NCBI RefSeq assembly: GCF_000153105.1
Contig: NZ_CH672376.1
Span: 229,660 to 293,659 of the forward strand
Reading direction: 5' to 3'
Origin: Blastopirellula marina DSM 3645
Lineage (GTDB): Bacteria > Planctomycetota > Planctomycetia > Pirellulales > Pirellulaceae
DNA: 64,000 nt
In this document: positions 26,642 through 35,188 of the stretch, one piece after another
How the letters are laid out: each line of letters opens with the position of its first letter
How positions within the stretch are numbered: position 1 is the first letter of the stretch
Position numbers and translations under genes: made by a program
Notes under the pieces: generated by a model
Databases searched by the model: none
What the model saw: only the letters and a program-made list of their open reading frames with translations
What the model was told of the DNA's origin: nothing

Positions 26642-26693
26642 AGATTCTCGCGGCGATTTGCTTGCGTGAGCAGCAGGTCGTTACTTGGGTGGT

Positions 26694-27233
26694 TCACTTA
26701 CCAGCCAACTCCAACATCTTGCTTACCGTCCGCCAATTGCGGGCCGTCGTCGCCACGCCGAGATGTCGATCCACCTTCTCTGCTAATTTGGAGCGGCCAA
26801 TTCCACTCGGTGCATGCAAATAAAAGAGATTGCCGGCGAGCAAAAAAGATTCGTCCGCGGCTGTCAACTTTTCGAGCGCCGCCAGGTCTGGCTTCTTCGC
26901 CGGCGCCGTCAGAAAGAAGAAGTGGAGCGACTTGGGATCGTCCTGCGCCGCGGGAAAAGGATTCGCCGCGACGATCGCTTCCAGCTGATGTTGCTCCAGC
27001 AACAGCACCAGCGGGGCAAATCCTTTATTGGCTTCGATCGCCGCAGTGATCTCGGCCGCCAGCTTGCCGCGGTTCCGCTGCTTACAGTCGAACGCCGCGT
27101 TGCCGCTTTGGATGTAGGTTTTGACGTTGGTGCAGCCGAGTGATTCTAGAATCGCGATAAGTTCCTGCATCGGCAACTTGTGTTTGCCGCCGACGTTGAT
27201 CCCGCGTAAGAAGGCCAGGTAGCTGGGCATCAT
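26694..27233 (-). CDS. DUF1697 family protein
   Basis: A 179-residue soluble protein beginning MPSYLAFLRGINVGGKHKLP and containing YIQSGNAAFD, the two hallmark motifs of DUF1697. The function of this family is not known. The start is taken at the ATG at 27233, which overlaps the stop of the DUF4276 gene by four bases (ATGA); a second ATG follows at once. It is the last gene of a three-gene operon with two four-base overlaps. Many genomes carry DUF1697 alone, so the coupling with a DUF4276/ATPase pair is notable and may be accidental. Confidence 0.9.
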   Translation of the reverse strand: MMPSYLAFLRGINVGGKHKLPMQELIAILESLGCTNVKTYIQSGNAAFDCKQRNRGKLAAEITAAIEANKGFAPLVLLLEQHQLEAIVAANPFPAAQDDPKSLHFFFLTAPAKKPDLAALEKLTAADESFLLAGNLFYLHAPSGIGRSKLAEKVDRHLGVATTARNWRTVSKMLELAGK

Positions 27234-27850
27234 GTTTCTTTTGCTTGGGCCAAGTCCAACATCGTATTGAGCATACGGCGTAGATAGGGACATTTGTCGG
27301 CAGCGACGGCTGGATCAAGATTGCCAAAGAGTTGCGAACCGTCTAGCGTCTTTCGGTACTCTCGGTTCGTTCGCCGATATGTCTCTTTCAGCAGATGCCC
27401 TGGCGGGCGATTAAAGTTGATCTGTTCCGGAGGCCGCAACGCCCCAAATAAGTCTTGGACGTTTCTCGGAAAGATCGCCGGATCACTGAACAACCATGCT
27501 TCGATTTCGTGGACGGCGAAAAACATTCGAAATCGATCAGAACCAACCACGTTTTCGAAATGGTCAACGCCCCATTCGTAACGTTCAGCAGCGCTGTTTT
27601 TGTCCGCGGGATAGAAGTCCGGCCCATACAAGTCGAGAAGTCCAATTACCGCGATGATTTCCTGTTCGTCACGGCCGCGCAGATAGTTGGCCGTTCTCGT
27701 GGCGATTTGACGGAGAAAATTACCGTGGCCATCCAGCATCTTGACGTCGATACCAACGGGTCGCGAAAGTTGCGGATCGAGCCAGCGCTTTAAGAATGGC
27801 TTGAGAATATTTCCCTCGGTCCGTCCTTCGACCACCATGACGAACTTCAT
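27230..27850 (-). CDS. DUF4276 protein, Toprim-like nuclease candidate
   Basis: A 206-residue soluble protein of the DUF4276 family. VVEGRTEG at 6-13 supplies Glu8, LLDLYGPDF at 71-79 supplies Asp73 and Asp78, and HEIEAWLFSD at 114-123 supplies further acidic residues, a spacing like a Toprim fold with metal-binding acids. DUF4276 genes usually follow an AAA ATPase gene, as here with a four-base overlap (27847-27850). By analogy with OLD/Gabija and with AriA-AriB (PARIS), which join ATPase and Toprim parts, an anti-phage role is plausible but not shown for this pair. Confidence 0.85.
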   Translation of the reverse strand: MKFVMVVEGRTEGNILKPFLKRWLDPQLSRPVGIDVKMLDGHGNFLRQIATRTANYLRGRDEQEIIAVIGLLDLYGPDFYPADKNSAAERYEWGVDHFENVVGSDRFRMFFAVHEIEAWLFSDPAIFPRNVQDLFGALRPPEQINFNRPPGHLLKETYRRTNREYRKTLDGSQLFGNLDPAVAADKCPYLRRMLNTMLDLAQAKET

Positions 27851-29037
27851 TGCATCGTCTCAAGCTCATTGCTGCGGAACAGTTCACCCAGCGTGTATTG
27901 CTTCAACCAATGGTCAAGTTCATCCTTGTCGAGAACGCGCAGTTGCGTTTCACCATTAACGCGCTCAGCAACCGTGGTCGTTGGCGCTTCTTTGCCAAAG
28001 GCACTAAGAAACTCGGCGGAATGTGTTGTAAAAATCACCTGGGATTTTGTTGAGCATTGACGAGCCAAATCGACGATCACGGGGAACATCGATGGGTGTA
28101 GCCCTGTTTCCGGTTCGTCAATCGCGATTAACGGCGGCGGTTCTGGATTGGCCAAGATCGCGATCAGAAAGAGAAATCGCAGCGTCCCGTCGGAGAGGTC
28201 AGCGGCGGATTGCTCTCGCTTTAAGCTCTTCCAACGAATTCGCATTTGAATCCGCTGGTCAGCCGCTGGCGGAAACACGAGTCGATCGTAGTCATCGCCA
28301 AAGGCAATCCGCATTGCAGCATCGAGTTCCTTTTCAAAATCGCGATTGCTGCTATAGAGGGTATGCAGTACGGAAATCAAGTTTTGTCCGTCGGAGTCTA
28401 CTTGCGTGTCTGATCGGGTAACCTGAGCTAGGCGAAGCGGCGCATTGCGATTGGTTGGAATGCTTTGGTAGACGCAACTTTCAGCCAGGAACTTTTGGAG
28501 TTTCTTTAGGATCGGGTGCACTGAAAACTGGCCACTCGCAATAGGTAGGAGCGATTCTATGGGGCTGAGTTCGTTGGTTTCGATAAACTCGACATCCTTC
28601 ATTTCTCTATTGCGGACAATCGAATTCTCTGGATCTCGCTGAAGTAATCGAAATATACCAAGCGAGTCATCGCTTCGGTTTTCAGATAGACTCTCTTCTC
28701 CGATTAGAAAAGTTCGGAGCGAAGGAATTCGTAATAACGACAGCAGATAAGAAATGGATGTTGAGGCTTGTTCAACTGGGTTTGAGGGACTTTGTAGTCG
28801 TATTTTAAAAGCGATCCCGTCAGCGCTGCCGTCGAAAACGATAGAGTCCATTCCTCCTTCGCGCAGCACAAACTTTTCCAGTCGCTCACCCGCCGCGGCA
28901 CTCAACATCTCCAGCGCGCGCAGCAAATTCGACTTCCCACTAGCATTTGGCCCAATCACCACGTTCAAATCGCCAGGGCGCCATGACTGAGATTTCAGCG
29001 AGCGGAAGCCTTCGATGTCGAGCTGGACGATTTTCAC
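27847..29037 (-). CDS. AAA_21/OLD-like ATPase
   Basis: A 396-residue SMC/ABC-type ATPase. Walker A GPNASGKS is at 29-36, the ABC signature region LSDGTLRFLFL near 281-291, Walker B LIAIDEPETGLHPS near 302-315 and the switch His in FTTHSAEF near 335-342. An insertion of ~150 residues between Walker A and signature has no coiled coil. It lacks the C-terminal Toprim domain of OLD proteins; the next gene, DUF4276, may provide it in trans. It heads the operon. By eye its codons are more AT-rich than those of flanking genes, which hints at horizontal transfer. Confidence 0.9.
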   Translation of the reverse strand: MKIVQLDIEGFRSLKSQSWRPGDLNVVIGPNASGKSNLLRALEMLSAAAGERLEKFVLREGGMDSIVFDGSADGIAFKIRLQSPSNPVEQASTSISYLLSLLRIPSLRTFLIGEESLSENRSDDSLGIFRLLQRDPENSIVRNREMKDVEFIETNELSPIESLLPIASGQFSVHPILKKLQKFLAESCVYQSIPTNRNAPLRLAQVTRSDTQVDSDGQNLISVLHTLYSSNRDFEKELDAAMRIAFGDDYDRLVFPPAADQRIQMRIRWKSLKREQSAADLSDGTLRFLFLIAILANPEPPPLIAIDEPETGLHPSMFPVIVDLARQCSTKSQVIFTTHSAEFLSAFGKEAPTTTVAERVNGETQLRVLDKDELDHWLKQYTLGELFRSNELETMQ

Positions 29038-29144
29038 CGGTGTTTATCCCAACGGAAAGTAGCGTACGAAACAAAAGCTCCAAGCGTGTAAAACTCCATC
29101 CCCTTGTTAATTATGGCTTACAACGGGAGTGAAGGCTACGTCGA

Positions 29145-29996
29145 CTAGGCTTCCGGCTGGCTCGATTCTTCTTCTGGTGGCTCCTCCCAAGGATTCTCCC
29201 AGCGTCCCCAGCCGGCGAGATACTCTTGGAAGACCGTGATTTCGGCGGCTCGTTCTTCGAGCCAGGTTTTTGTTTGCTCGATCAACGCTTGTTCCCGCTC
29301 GAGCGTGATCATTCCCAGCAAGACGGCCGTTCGTAGAAAGACGAAATAGGTGTCAAGCACGTCGCAGCGGCAGTAGTCGTTGATCTCGGCCAAGCGGCCT
29401 TCGTCGTAGAGATCTTGGACCATGTTTCCTTCGATTCCCATCTTGCCGGGCTTGCCGAGCAAGTTGGCCGCCAGGTTCAAGCCGCCGGTGAACCGCGTCG
29501 CGCCGTAGTTGGTCAGCACGTCATGCAGATCAAAATGAGCGTCGACGTTATAGCGATTGCGGGGGAGCTCAAAGCTTTTGCCGTGCATCTGAAACCACTC
29601 CGGCACGCTGATCCCAAAGCGGAACGCGGCCAGTTCAAGCAGCGGCACGTCGAACGAGCGGCCGTTGAACGTCACGAAGGTCGGCTTGCGATACGCTTTC
29701 CAGCCGCGCCAGAAGTTCTCGGCGATCACCGGCGGGCGAAAATTCGGCTCGTCGAGCAGCACCTGATCGACCAGATTGAACTCGGCGTCAACCTTGGCGA
29801 TTGCGACCGAAACCGGCATTTGAAACGTGTAGGGAATAAAGTCGGAACCCTTGTCGGCCATCAGCTCGGCGCGAAAGCGGGCGATCGCCTCGGCGGGGGA
29901 GAGCCCTTCGCCGGGATACTTGATCTTCGCGACCAGCGCCCCATCGGCGACGCTCTCGATATCGAAAACGAAATAGCGAATCGGATTGCCGTTCAT
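29145..29996 (-). CDS. PolB-type 3'-5' exonuclease
   Basis: A 283-residue protein of the predicted 3'-5' exonuclease family related to the DNA polymerase B proofreading domain (PF10108). DEDD motifs are visible: FDIES (Asp12, Glu14), TFNGRSFDVPLL near 115-126 and YCRCDVLDTYFVF near 211-223. The acidic Pro/Glu-rich tail is not part of the fold. The ATG at 29996 has AAGGA eight bases upstream. It lies upstream of the ATPase operon on the same strand, separated by 107 bases. Role in DNA repair or RNA turnover is open. Confidence 0.9.
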   Translation of the reverse strand: MNGNPIRYFVFDIESVADGALVAKIKYPGEGLSPAEAIARFRAELMADKGSDFIPYTFQMPVSVAIAKVDAEFNLVDQVLLDEPNFRPPVIAENFWRGWKAYRKPTFVTFNGRSFDVPLLELAAFRFGISVPEWFQMHGKSFELPRNRYNVDAHFDLHDVLTNYGATRFTGGLNLAANLLGKPGKMGIEGNMVQDLYDEGRLAEINDYCRCDVLDTYFVFLRTAVLLGMITLEREQALIEQTKTWLEERAAEITVFQEYLAGWGRWENPWEEPPEEESSQPEA

Positions 29997-30113
29997 CGTG
30001 CGAGTCCTTCCTGCAAAGTATCCGACGTGCAGATTACCAGATTCGCAAGCAGGGGGCGAGGAAGGCTTGCGGAAAGCGGCGCCAGAAGGTCATGGCCGTC
30101 GCCTCAGGCGCGC

Positions 30114-30204
30114 GCTGTAGGGTCCGCTGTACGGACCAACCGAGTTGCTAAGCCACTTGCAAGCTGTAGCAAACTTCGCTGGTTCGCACAGCGGACCCTA
30201 CGGC
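30114..30204. repeat. Inverted repeat (hairpin) downstream of aldo/keto reductase gene
   Basis: TAGGGTCCGCTGT (30118-30130) is exactly complementary to ACAGCGGACCCTA (30188-30200), extended by three further pairs and one wobble to 30114-30130 and 30188-30204, with a 57-base loop. It begins six bases from the stop of the reductase gene. No T run follows, so it is more likely a dispersed palindrome or 3' stabiliser than a terminator. The strand GCCTCAGGCGCGCGC just before it resembles the repeat at 21178-21204. Confidence 0.65.
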
Positions 30205-30209
30205 TGCAA

Positions 30210-31196
30210 CTATCGCATCGGCATCACTTCGCGCGGGGTATAGCAGCTTTCCAGCGTCTCCAGTTCTTCGTCGGTTAGCACAATCTCAATCGCCGCTAAT
30301 GCGTCTTCCAGATGATGCGGTTTCGACGCGCCGATGATTGGCGCCGTGACTGCAGGATTGCTCATCACCCAGGCCAATGCGATCTGGGCCATCGAAACTT
30401 CACGACTGGCGGCGATTGCTTCGACCGTATCGATGATCGGTTGGTCGATATCGGCTGTTTTGCCGAACAGCTTGTCGCCATAATCGTCATTGTTCGCTCG
30501 GGTGGTCGTTTGTTGATCGCTCCAGGGGCGGGTCAACTTGCCGCGGGCCATCGGGCTCCAGGGAATCACGCCGACTCCTTCTTCTTCACACAGCGGCAGC
30601 ATCTCGCGCTCTTCTTCGCGATAGAGCAAGCTGTACTGCGGCTGCATCGTCGCGAAGCGGGTCCAACCGCCGGCGTCGGCCAGATAAAGGGATTTGGCGA
30701 ATTGCCAGGCGAACATCGACGACGCGCCGAGATAACGAACCTTGCCCGATTTCACCACGTCATGCAGCGCTTCGAGCGTCTCTTCGATCGGCGTGTCGTA
30801 GTCCCAGCGATGAATCTGGTAGAGATCGATATAGTCGGTCCCCAGTCGTCGCAGACTGTCGTCGACCGCCGTGAAGATCGCTTTGCGTGACAAGCCGCCG
30901 GCGTTGGGCCGCTTCTTCCAAGAGAAGAAAACCTTGGTCGCGATCACGACTTCATCGCGGGGCGCGAAATCTTTGAGCGCCTGGCCGACGATCTCTTCGC
31001 TGGTTCCGGCCGAGTACGCGTTGGCCGTATCAAAAAAGTTGATGCCGGCGTCCCACGCTTTTTGCAAAAAGGGACGGCTTTGCTGCTCGTCCAGCGACCA
31101 AGGATGTGCTCCTTGATCGGGAACCCCGTAGGTCATGCAGCCGAGACACAGGGGCGAAACCTTTAGGCCGGTATTGCCGAGTTGGGCGTAGTTCAT
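30210..31196 (-). CDS. Aldo/keto reductase
   Basis: A 328-residue NADPH-dependent oxidoreductase of the AKR superfamily. The N terminus MNYAQLGNTGLKVSPLCLG, the catalytic Asp and Tyr in FFDTANAYSAG (~55-65), Lys in VVIATKVFF (~85) and His in YQIHRWD (~126) are all present, as is the C-terminal GASKPHHLEDAL cofactor segment. It is closest in style to the YajO/YdhF-like group. AGGAG stands eight bases before the ATG. The substrate is not known; it is a single gene. Confidence 0.95.
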   Translation of the reverse strand: MNYAQLGNTGLKVSPLCLGCMTYGVPDQGAHPWSLDEQQSRPFLQKAWDAGINFFDTANAYSAGTSEEIVGQALKDFAPRDEVVIATKVFFSWKKRPNAGGLSRKAIFTAVDDSLRRLGTDYIDLYQIHRWDYDTPIEETLEALHDVVKSGKVRYLGASSMFAWQFAKSLYLADAGGWTRFATMQPQYSLLYREEEREMLPLCEEEGVGVIPWSPMARGKLTRPWSDQQTTTRANNDDYGDKLFGKTADIDQPIIDTVEAIAASREVSMAQIALAWVMSNPAVTAPIIGASKPHHLEDALAAIEIVLTDEELETLESCYTPREVMPMR

Positions 31197-31263
31197 TGCA
31201 GGGCTCCTGGCGGGATTTCGATACAGATAGACGTACCGATTAGATGCGGCGAATCCGTCAGGG

Positions 31264-32991
31264 TTACAAGCTGCGCAGAAACGCGATCAGGGCGGCCTGC
31301 TCGTTGTCGCTGAGATCACGCGGTTGTTGATGTTTTTGCCCGACGATCACCTCTTCCAACGTTTCGCAGCGGCGATCATGGAAGTAGGGGCCGCGATGGC
31401 CGACGCCGCGGAGGGAAGGAGGATTAAACGCTTCGTTCCCCTTTTTGTCATGCATGCCGACGTCATAGACATCAGGCGTCGTGTACGTGGGCGGAGCATG
31501 GCATCCCACGCAGCTCAGCTCGGTGAAGAGCGCCTTGCCGGCGGCGACTTGGGCGTCGTCGCGCGTTTGTTGCAACTCGTCAATCGGCGGAGGGAGCGCC
31601 AGCGTTTCCAGAAACGAGGCCAGATGATTCGCTTCTACTGCGCTGATGTCCTCTCCCTGCATCGTCTGCGTGATCGACTTGTGAATTTGAACCTGCAGCG
31701 TGTCGCTCTTGCCGAGCCAACCATAGGGCGCCGTATCGCTTTGGCTTAGCAGCGAGAGGACGCGTTTCGGCGCTCCATACGACTCGTCGCTTAGATTGTC
31801 GTTGGCCAGGCCGTTGGCGTGTCCGTCGGTATGGCAGCTGTGACAGGACATCCAGCCTTCCATCGAAAGCCCGCGATAGAAGATCGCTTCCCCTTTTTCC
31901 TCGGGCGTACGTTCACGCTGCGGACCGAGCGAGATCGTTCCGATCCGTTGGCGTCGTTTAACGTTGACGATCGAGATCGTATCGTCCAGCGAGTCGGCGA
32001 CGTAAACCAGCTTTTGGTCGGCCGAGAAAATCACATCGGTCGGACGCTGGCCGACCTTCACGCGCCAGATGCCATACGCGTGATCTTTACCGATCGCGAT
32101 TTGATTCGTCGCGCCCATCGAGACGGCATAGTCGTCCGTCGTCGCGATCGCGATGCTGGTTGGGTCTCCGCTGCCGCGACCCGGCTCACCGATCGAGTGC
32201 ATCCGGTTCCCTTCGTAGAGATCGGCGTCTTGTTTGACCAGCGCGTCGACTGCGAGCCAACGAATGTCGTTGGACATCACCATGCCCCAGTGAATATCAT
32301 TCTCGTTGGTGAAAGCGAGTTCGCTGAGCATCTGATGCGCCAGCGCCACGCTTTCTCCATCATCGGCGGGCTGCATCCGCTGGATGTTATGGGCCGGAAA
32401 TTGGTTGATCGCCTGCACTTCGAAATCACCGGTCGACAACGCCGCCAGGTTGCCGGCGAACGCATCGGCGACGATCAAAACGTTTCGCTCTGGCAACAGC
32501 AAGAGTTCGCGCGGAGCGAAGGGGAGCGTCAGTCGCTTCGTTTCGCGCCATTGGTTCGCTTGTTTTTCCAGACGGGTCATTTGCTTCGGCCAGAGCGAAC
32601 TGACATAGATCACGTCGCCGTCGAGGGTCGCGGCGGTTCGCTGCGGATAGGCGGGAACCGGGATTTGCTCGACGACCGTAATCTGATCGTCGATCAGCGC
32701 GATCTCAATGACTTCGTGGGCGATCGGATCGGTCAACAGAAAGTGATCGCCGGGTAGGGTGGTGAGCGAGGTGACGCTTTGTCCGACCCGGAATTCACCG
32801 ATGGTTTTGTGCGTTGTTAGGTCAATCAGCGAGACGCTGCCGCTCTTCTGATTGGCGGTTAGCAGACGATCGCCGGCGTGCGACAAGGCCAGGCGTTGCG
32901 GCTGACGCAGATCGGCTCGCTGAAGATCGAGCGAATTTGCGCCGATAACAGCGGAGACGACCAACAGAGAAATCGTGGCAAGGCCGAACAT
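31264..32991 (-). CDS. Secreted beta-propeller/di-haem cytochrome c protein
   Basis: A 575-residue protein with signal peptide (FGLATISLLVVSAVIGANS). Residues ~30-350 form a YNCE/YVTN-type propeller (RLLTANQKSGSVSLIDL, LVYVADSLDDTISIVNV). Residues ~355-575 carry two c-type haem motifs, CHSCH near 380 and CVGCH near 495, with the layout of the MauG/cytochrome c peroxidase family (RGPYFHDRRCETLEEVI). Electron transfer in the periplasm is expected; peroxidase activity cannot be judged because the distal residues are not clear. It is a single gene on this strand. Confidence 0.88.
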   Translation of the reverse strand: MFGLATISLLVVSAVIGANSLDLQRADLRQPQRLALSHAGDRLLTANQKSGSVSLIDLTTHKTIGEFRVGQSVTSLTTLPGDHFLLTDPIAHEVIEIALIDDQITVVEQIPVPAYPQRTAATLDGDVIYVSSLWPKQMTRLEKQANQWRETKRLTLPFAPRELLLLPERNVLIVADAFAGNLAALSTGDFEVQAINQFPAHNIQRMQPADDGESVALAHQMLSELAFTNENDIHWGMVMSNDIRWLAVDALVKQDADLYEGNRMHSIGEPGRGSGDPTSIAIATTDDYAVSMGATNQIAIGKDHAYGIWRVKVGQRPTDVIFSADQKLVYVADSLDDTISIVNVKRRQRIGTISLGPQRERTPEEKGEAIFYRGLSMEGWMSCHSCHTDGHANGLANDNLSDESYGAPKRVLSLLSQSDTAPYGWLGKSDTLQVQIHKSITQTMQGEDISAVEANHLASFLETLALPPPIDELQQTRDDAQVAAGKALFTELSCVGCHAPPTYTTPDVYDVGMHDKKGNEAFNPPSLRGVGHRGPYFHDRRCETLEEVIVGQKHQQPRDLSDNEQAALIAFLRSL

Positions 32992-33112
32992 ACGGCATAT
33001 ACTTCCGGAAGGAGCGAAGGCGGGAGCTTTCAGTTTCCCACAGGCTTCCGCCGGTCACAAGAGAAGTTGTCGCGTCAATCGAGCCGACGGCCGCCGGTGA
33101 AGCGGCAAAATC

Positions 33113-34054
33113 GTGACATCACCCCTATTTTTACGAGATTTAGCGTTGAGCGACATCGCGGCGATCCGAGACGTACTCAGCCGGTTTTGGCGGCTCCGCA
33201 TTGCTGTGGCCGGCGATTTGACCCTCTGTCGGACGTTGCAAGTAACCGACGCAGGGCTCGTTATTAAGTCCGAAGAGACGATCGGGGGCATCGGCCGAGT
33301 GCTGGCGGCCCTTTGCGAGCTAACGGTTCAAATCCGGGCCGCGGTGACCGTCGTCGGGGATGACGGGGTCTGGTACGAACTCAAGGAACGCTTTGCTGAG
33401 CTTACCTTTTCAGCCGACTATCTGCAGAGCGATAGCCGCTGGACGACCCCGGTCGACTATCAAATCAGCGAAGCCGGCGCAGCGCGGCGTTGGCGACTAC
33501 GGCATGAGGGGGCGCTCGACGAGGCTTTGTCGCTGCCGCTGCAAATGCAACTGCGAGCCGCTTGCCGACAGCATGACGGGTTGGTGATCGTCGATCGGGG
33601 GCCGACCTTCGAGGCGAGCGTGATCGACGACGAGATCCGCCGTGTGGCGCGGCATATCGCCGAACAAGACGCGCGGAAGGGGCTAATCGCGTGGAGCGAC
33701 GCTCCGCTCGGTCAGTTCGCCGGTTGGTGGCGCTATCTAGAGCCGGAAGATCTGCCTGTTTCGATCGCAAACAACGACCTCAGAGCTATCACTGCGGCGG
33801 CGATGGAGCACCGGGAGACCTATTTTGTGCGGACCAAGTCGGGGCTGATCGTCGCAGCGCCAGACCAGACGGCGCAGCTGCTGCCGGCGCAGGTTACCGC
33901 CGATTTCTCTCCAGAGGCTATTTTGGCGACGATCGCTGCAGCGGGGATCGCCGGAGCCGACCCGCTGACTGCGGCCCAGATCGGCGCCGCGGCTGCGACG
34001 ATCGCCGGATCTGTCACTTCGGGCGCAATTGCGGCGAAGATCGAGAAAAAATAG
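33113..34054 (+). CDS. Degenerate PfkB/HldE-like sugar kinase
   Basis: A 313-residue protein starting at GTG 33113. The N-terminal part follows the HldE/RfaE kinase pattern: RDVLSRFWRLRIAVAGDLTL corresponds to the RVLVVGD-MLD strand, and EETIGGIGRVLAALCEL to the GGAANVA segment. However, the Asp of MLD and the GAGD anion-hole/catalytic motif are missing, while the C-terminal helix AAQIGAAAATIAGSV is retained. The protein has thus probably lost kinase activity or acts as a binding protein. It stands 77 bases before an epimerase gene, so a role in nucleotide-sugar or heptose metabolism is possible. Family assignment is moderate. Confidence 0.6.
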   Translation: MTSPLFLRDLALSDIAAIRDVLSRFWRLRIAVAGDLTLCRTLQVTDAGLVIKSEETIGGIGRVLAALCELTVQIRAAVTVVGDDGVWYELKERFAELTFSADYLQSDSRWTTPVDYQISEAGAARRWRLRHEGALDEALSLPLQMQLRAACRQHDGLVIVDRGPTFEASVIDDEIRRVARHIAEQDARKGLIAWSDAPLGQFAGWWRYLEPEDLPVSIANNDLRAITAAAMEHRETYFVRTKSGLIVAAPDQTAQLLPAQVTADFSPEAILATIAAAGIAGADPLTAAQIGAAAATIAGSVTSGAIAAKIEKK

Positions 34055-34131
34055 CGTTTTGGAGTTGCGGCAAGTATCATCAAGCGGCGTCCTGGTCCGT
34101 TCCCAAGCTCTGACCTCCTGGAGACATCACT

Positions 34132-35187
34132 TTGACCGTTCTCGTTACCGGTGCGACCGGTCTGGTCGGCAATAATGTCGTCAGACGCCTATTGGGCGAC
34201 GGACGAAAGGTGCGCGTGGTGGTTCGCTCCGAGCGTTCGACTGTGCCGATCGATGATCTTGATTTGGAGATCGTCGCCGGAGACATCTGTGATCGCGACA
34301 GCCTGCGAGCCGCGGTGCGCGGCGTTGATCTGGTGATCCACTGCGCTGGCTACGTCCATATCGGTTGGACCGGCAAAGAGGCTGCCGAAGAGGTCAACGT
34401 GGGCGGAACGCAAAGTATTGCGATCGTGGCGCGCGAAGCCGGCGCCAAGATGGTGCATGTTTCGAGCGTCGATACGTTGGGCGCAGGACTACGCGATAAG
34501 TTGGCCGATGAAGATACGAGACAAGTCTATAATCCGCCGATTCCGTATGTGGTGACCAAGACCGCCGGAGAAGCGGAAGTTCGCCGCCAGGTAGACCTCG
34601 GTCTCGACGCGGTGATCGTCAATCCAGGCTTTATGTTGGGGCCTTGGGATTGGAAGCCGTCGAGCGGACGAATGCTGATCGAAGTGGCCAAGGGGAAACC
34701 GCCGTTAGCGCCGCGCGGCGGCACCACCGTTTGCGACGTACGGGATGTGGCCGAAGGTATCTTATTGGCCAGTGAAAAAGGTCGTCGCGGCGCGAACTAT
34801 ATTCTGGGCGGCGAGAACATGACCTACTTGGAACTTTGGAAGCTATTCGCCGAGGTCGCCAAAATCCCCAAGCCGATTTGCCGGATGGGGCCGTTGATGG
34901 TGTTGGGCGCGGGACTGGTCGGAGACGTCTGGAGCAAGCTCACGGGGACCGAGGGAACGGTCAATTCGGCCGCAATGAAGATGTCAGGCGTCTATCACTA
35001 TTATTCAAGCCGTCGAGCCGAAGAAGAATTAGGCTATCACTGCCGACCGGCGAGGACATCGATCAGCGACGCCTGGGAGTGGTTCCAAGCACATGGCTAC
35101 ACGAAAAAACTTCCGCCTGAGCAAGAGCGAATGAAAGCTGCGACCGCCGCCACCGTGACCAAGCCTAGCTCTCAGGCGATCCAATAA
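34132..35187 (+). CDS. NAD-dependent epimerase/dehydratase (extended SDR)
   Basis: A 351-residue Rossmann-fold enzyme. GATGLVG at 7-13 binds NAD(P), and YVVTK gives the Tyr139/Lys143 catalytic pair; the Ser lies in HVSSVDTLG. It resembles the HpnA/dihydroflavonol reductase-like group of extended SDRs, sometimes linked to hopanoids in other bacteria, but no hopanoid genes are near. The start is a TTG at 34132, preceded by TGGAGA. It converges with the 1297-residue protein gene, with only one base between the stops. It is likely co-transcribed with the degenerate kinase. Confidence 0.88.
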   Translation: MTVLVTGATGLVGNNVVRRLLGDGRKVRVVVRSERSTVPIDDLDLEIVAGDICDRDSLRAAVRGVDLVIHCAGYVHIGWTGKEAAEEVNVGGTQSIAIVAREAGAKMVHVSSVDTLGAGLRDKLADEDTRQVYNPPIPYVVTKTAGEAEVRRQVDLGLDAVIVNPGFMLGPWDWKPSSGRMLIEVAKGKPPLAPRGGTTVCDVRDVAEGILLASEKGRRGANYILGGENMTYLELWKLFAEVAKIPKPICRMGPLMVLGAGLVGDVWSKLTGTEGTVNSAAMKMSGVYHYYSSRRAEEELGYHCRPARTSISDAWEWFQAHGYTKKLPPEQERMKAATAATVTKPSSQAIQ

Positions 35188-35188
35188 C

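Noticed and set aside
31819..32757. 312-codon plus-strand frame opposite the di-haem protein
   Set aside because: Antisense by-product; the minus strand has two CxxCH motifs and a signal peptide.
33320..33340. GGTTCAAATCC block resembling a tRNA T arm
   Set aside because: It is within the degenerate kinase gene and no acceptor or anticodon stem can be formed around it.
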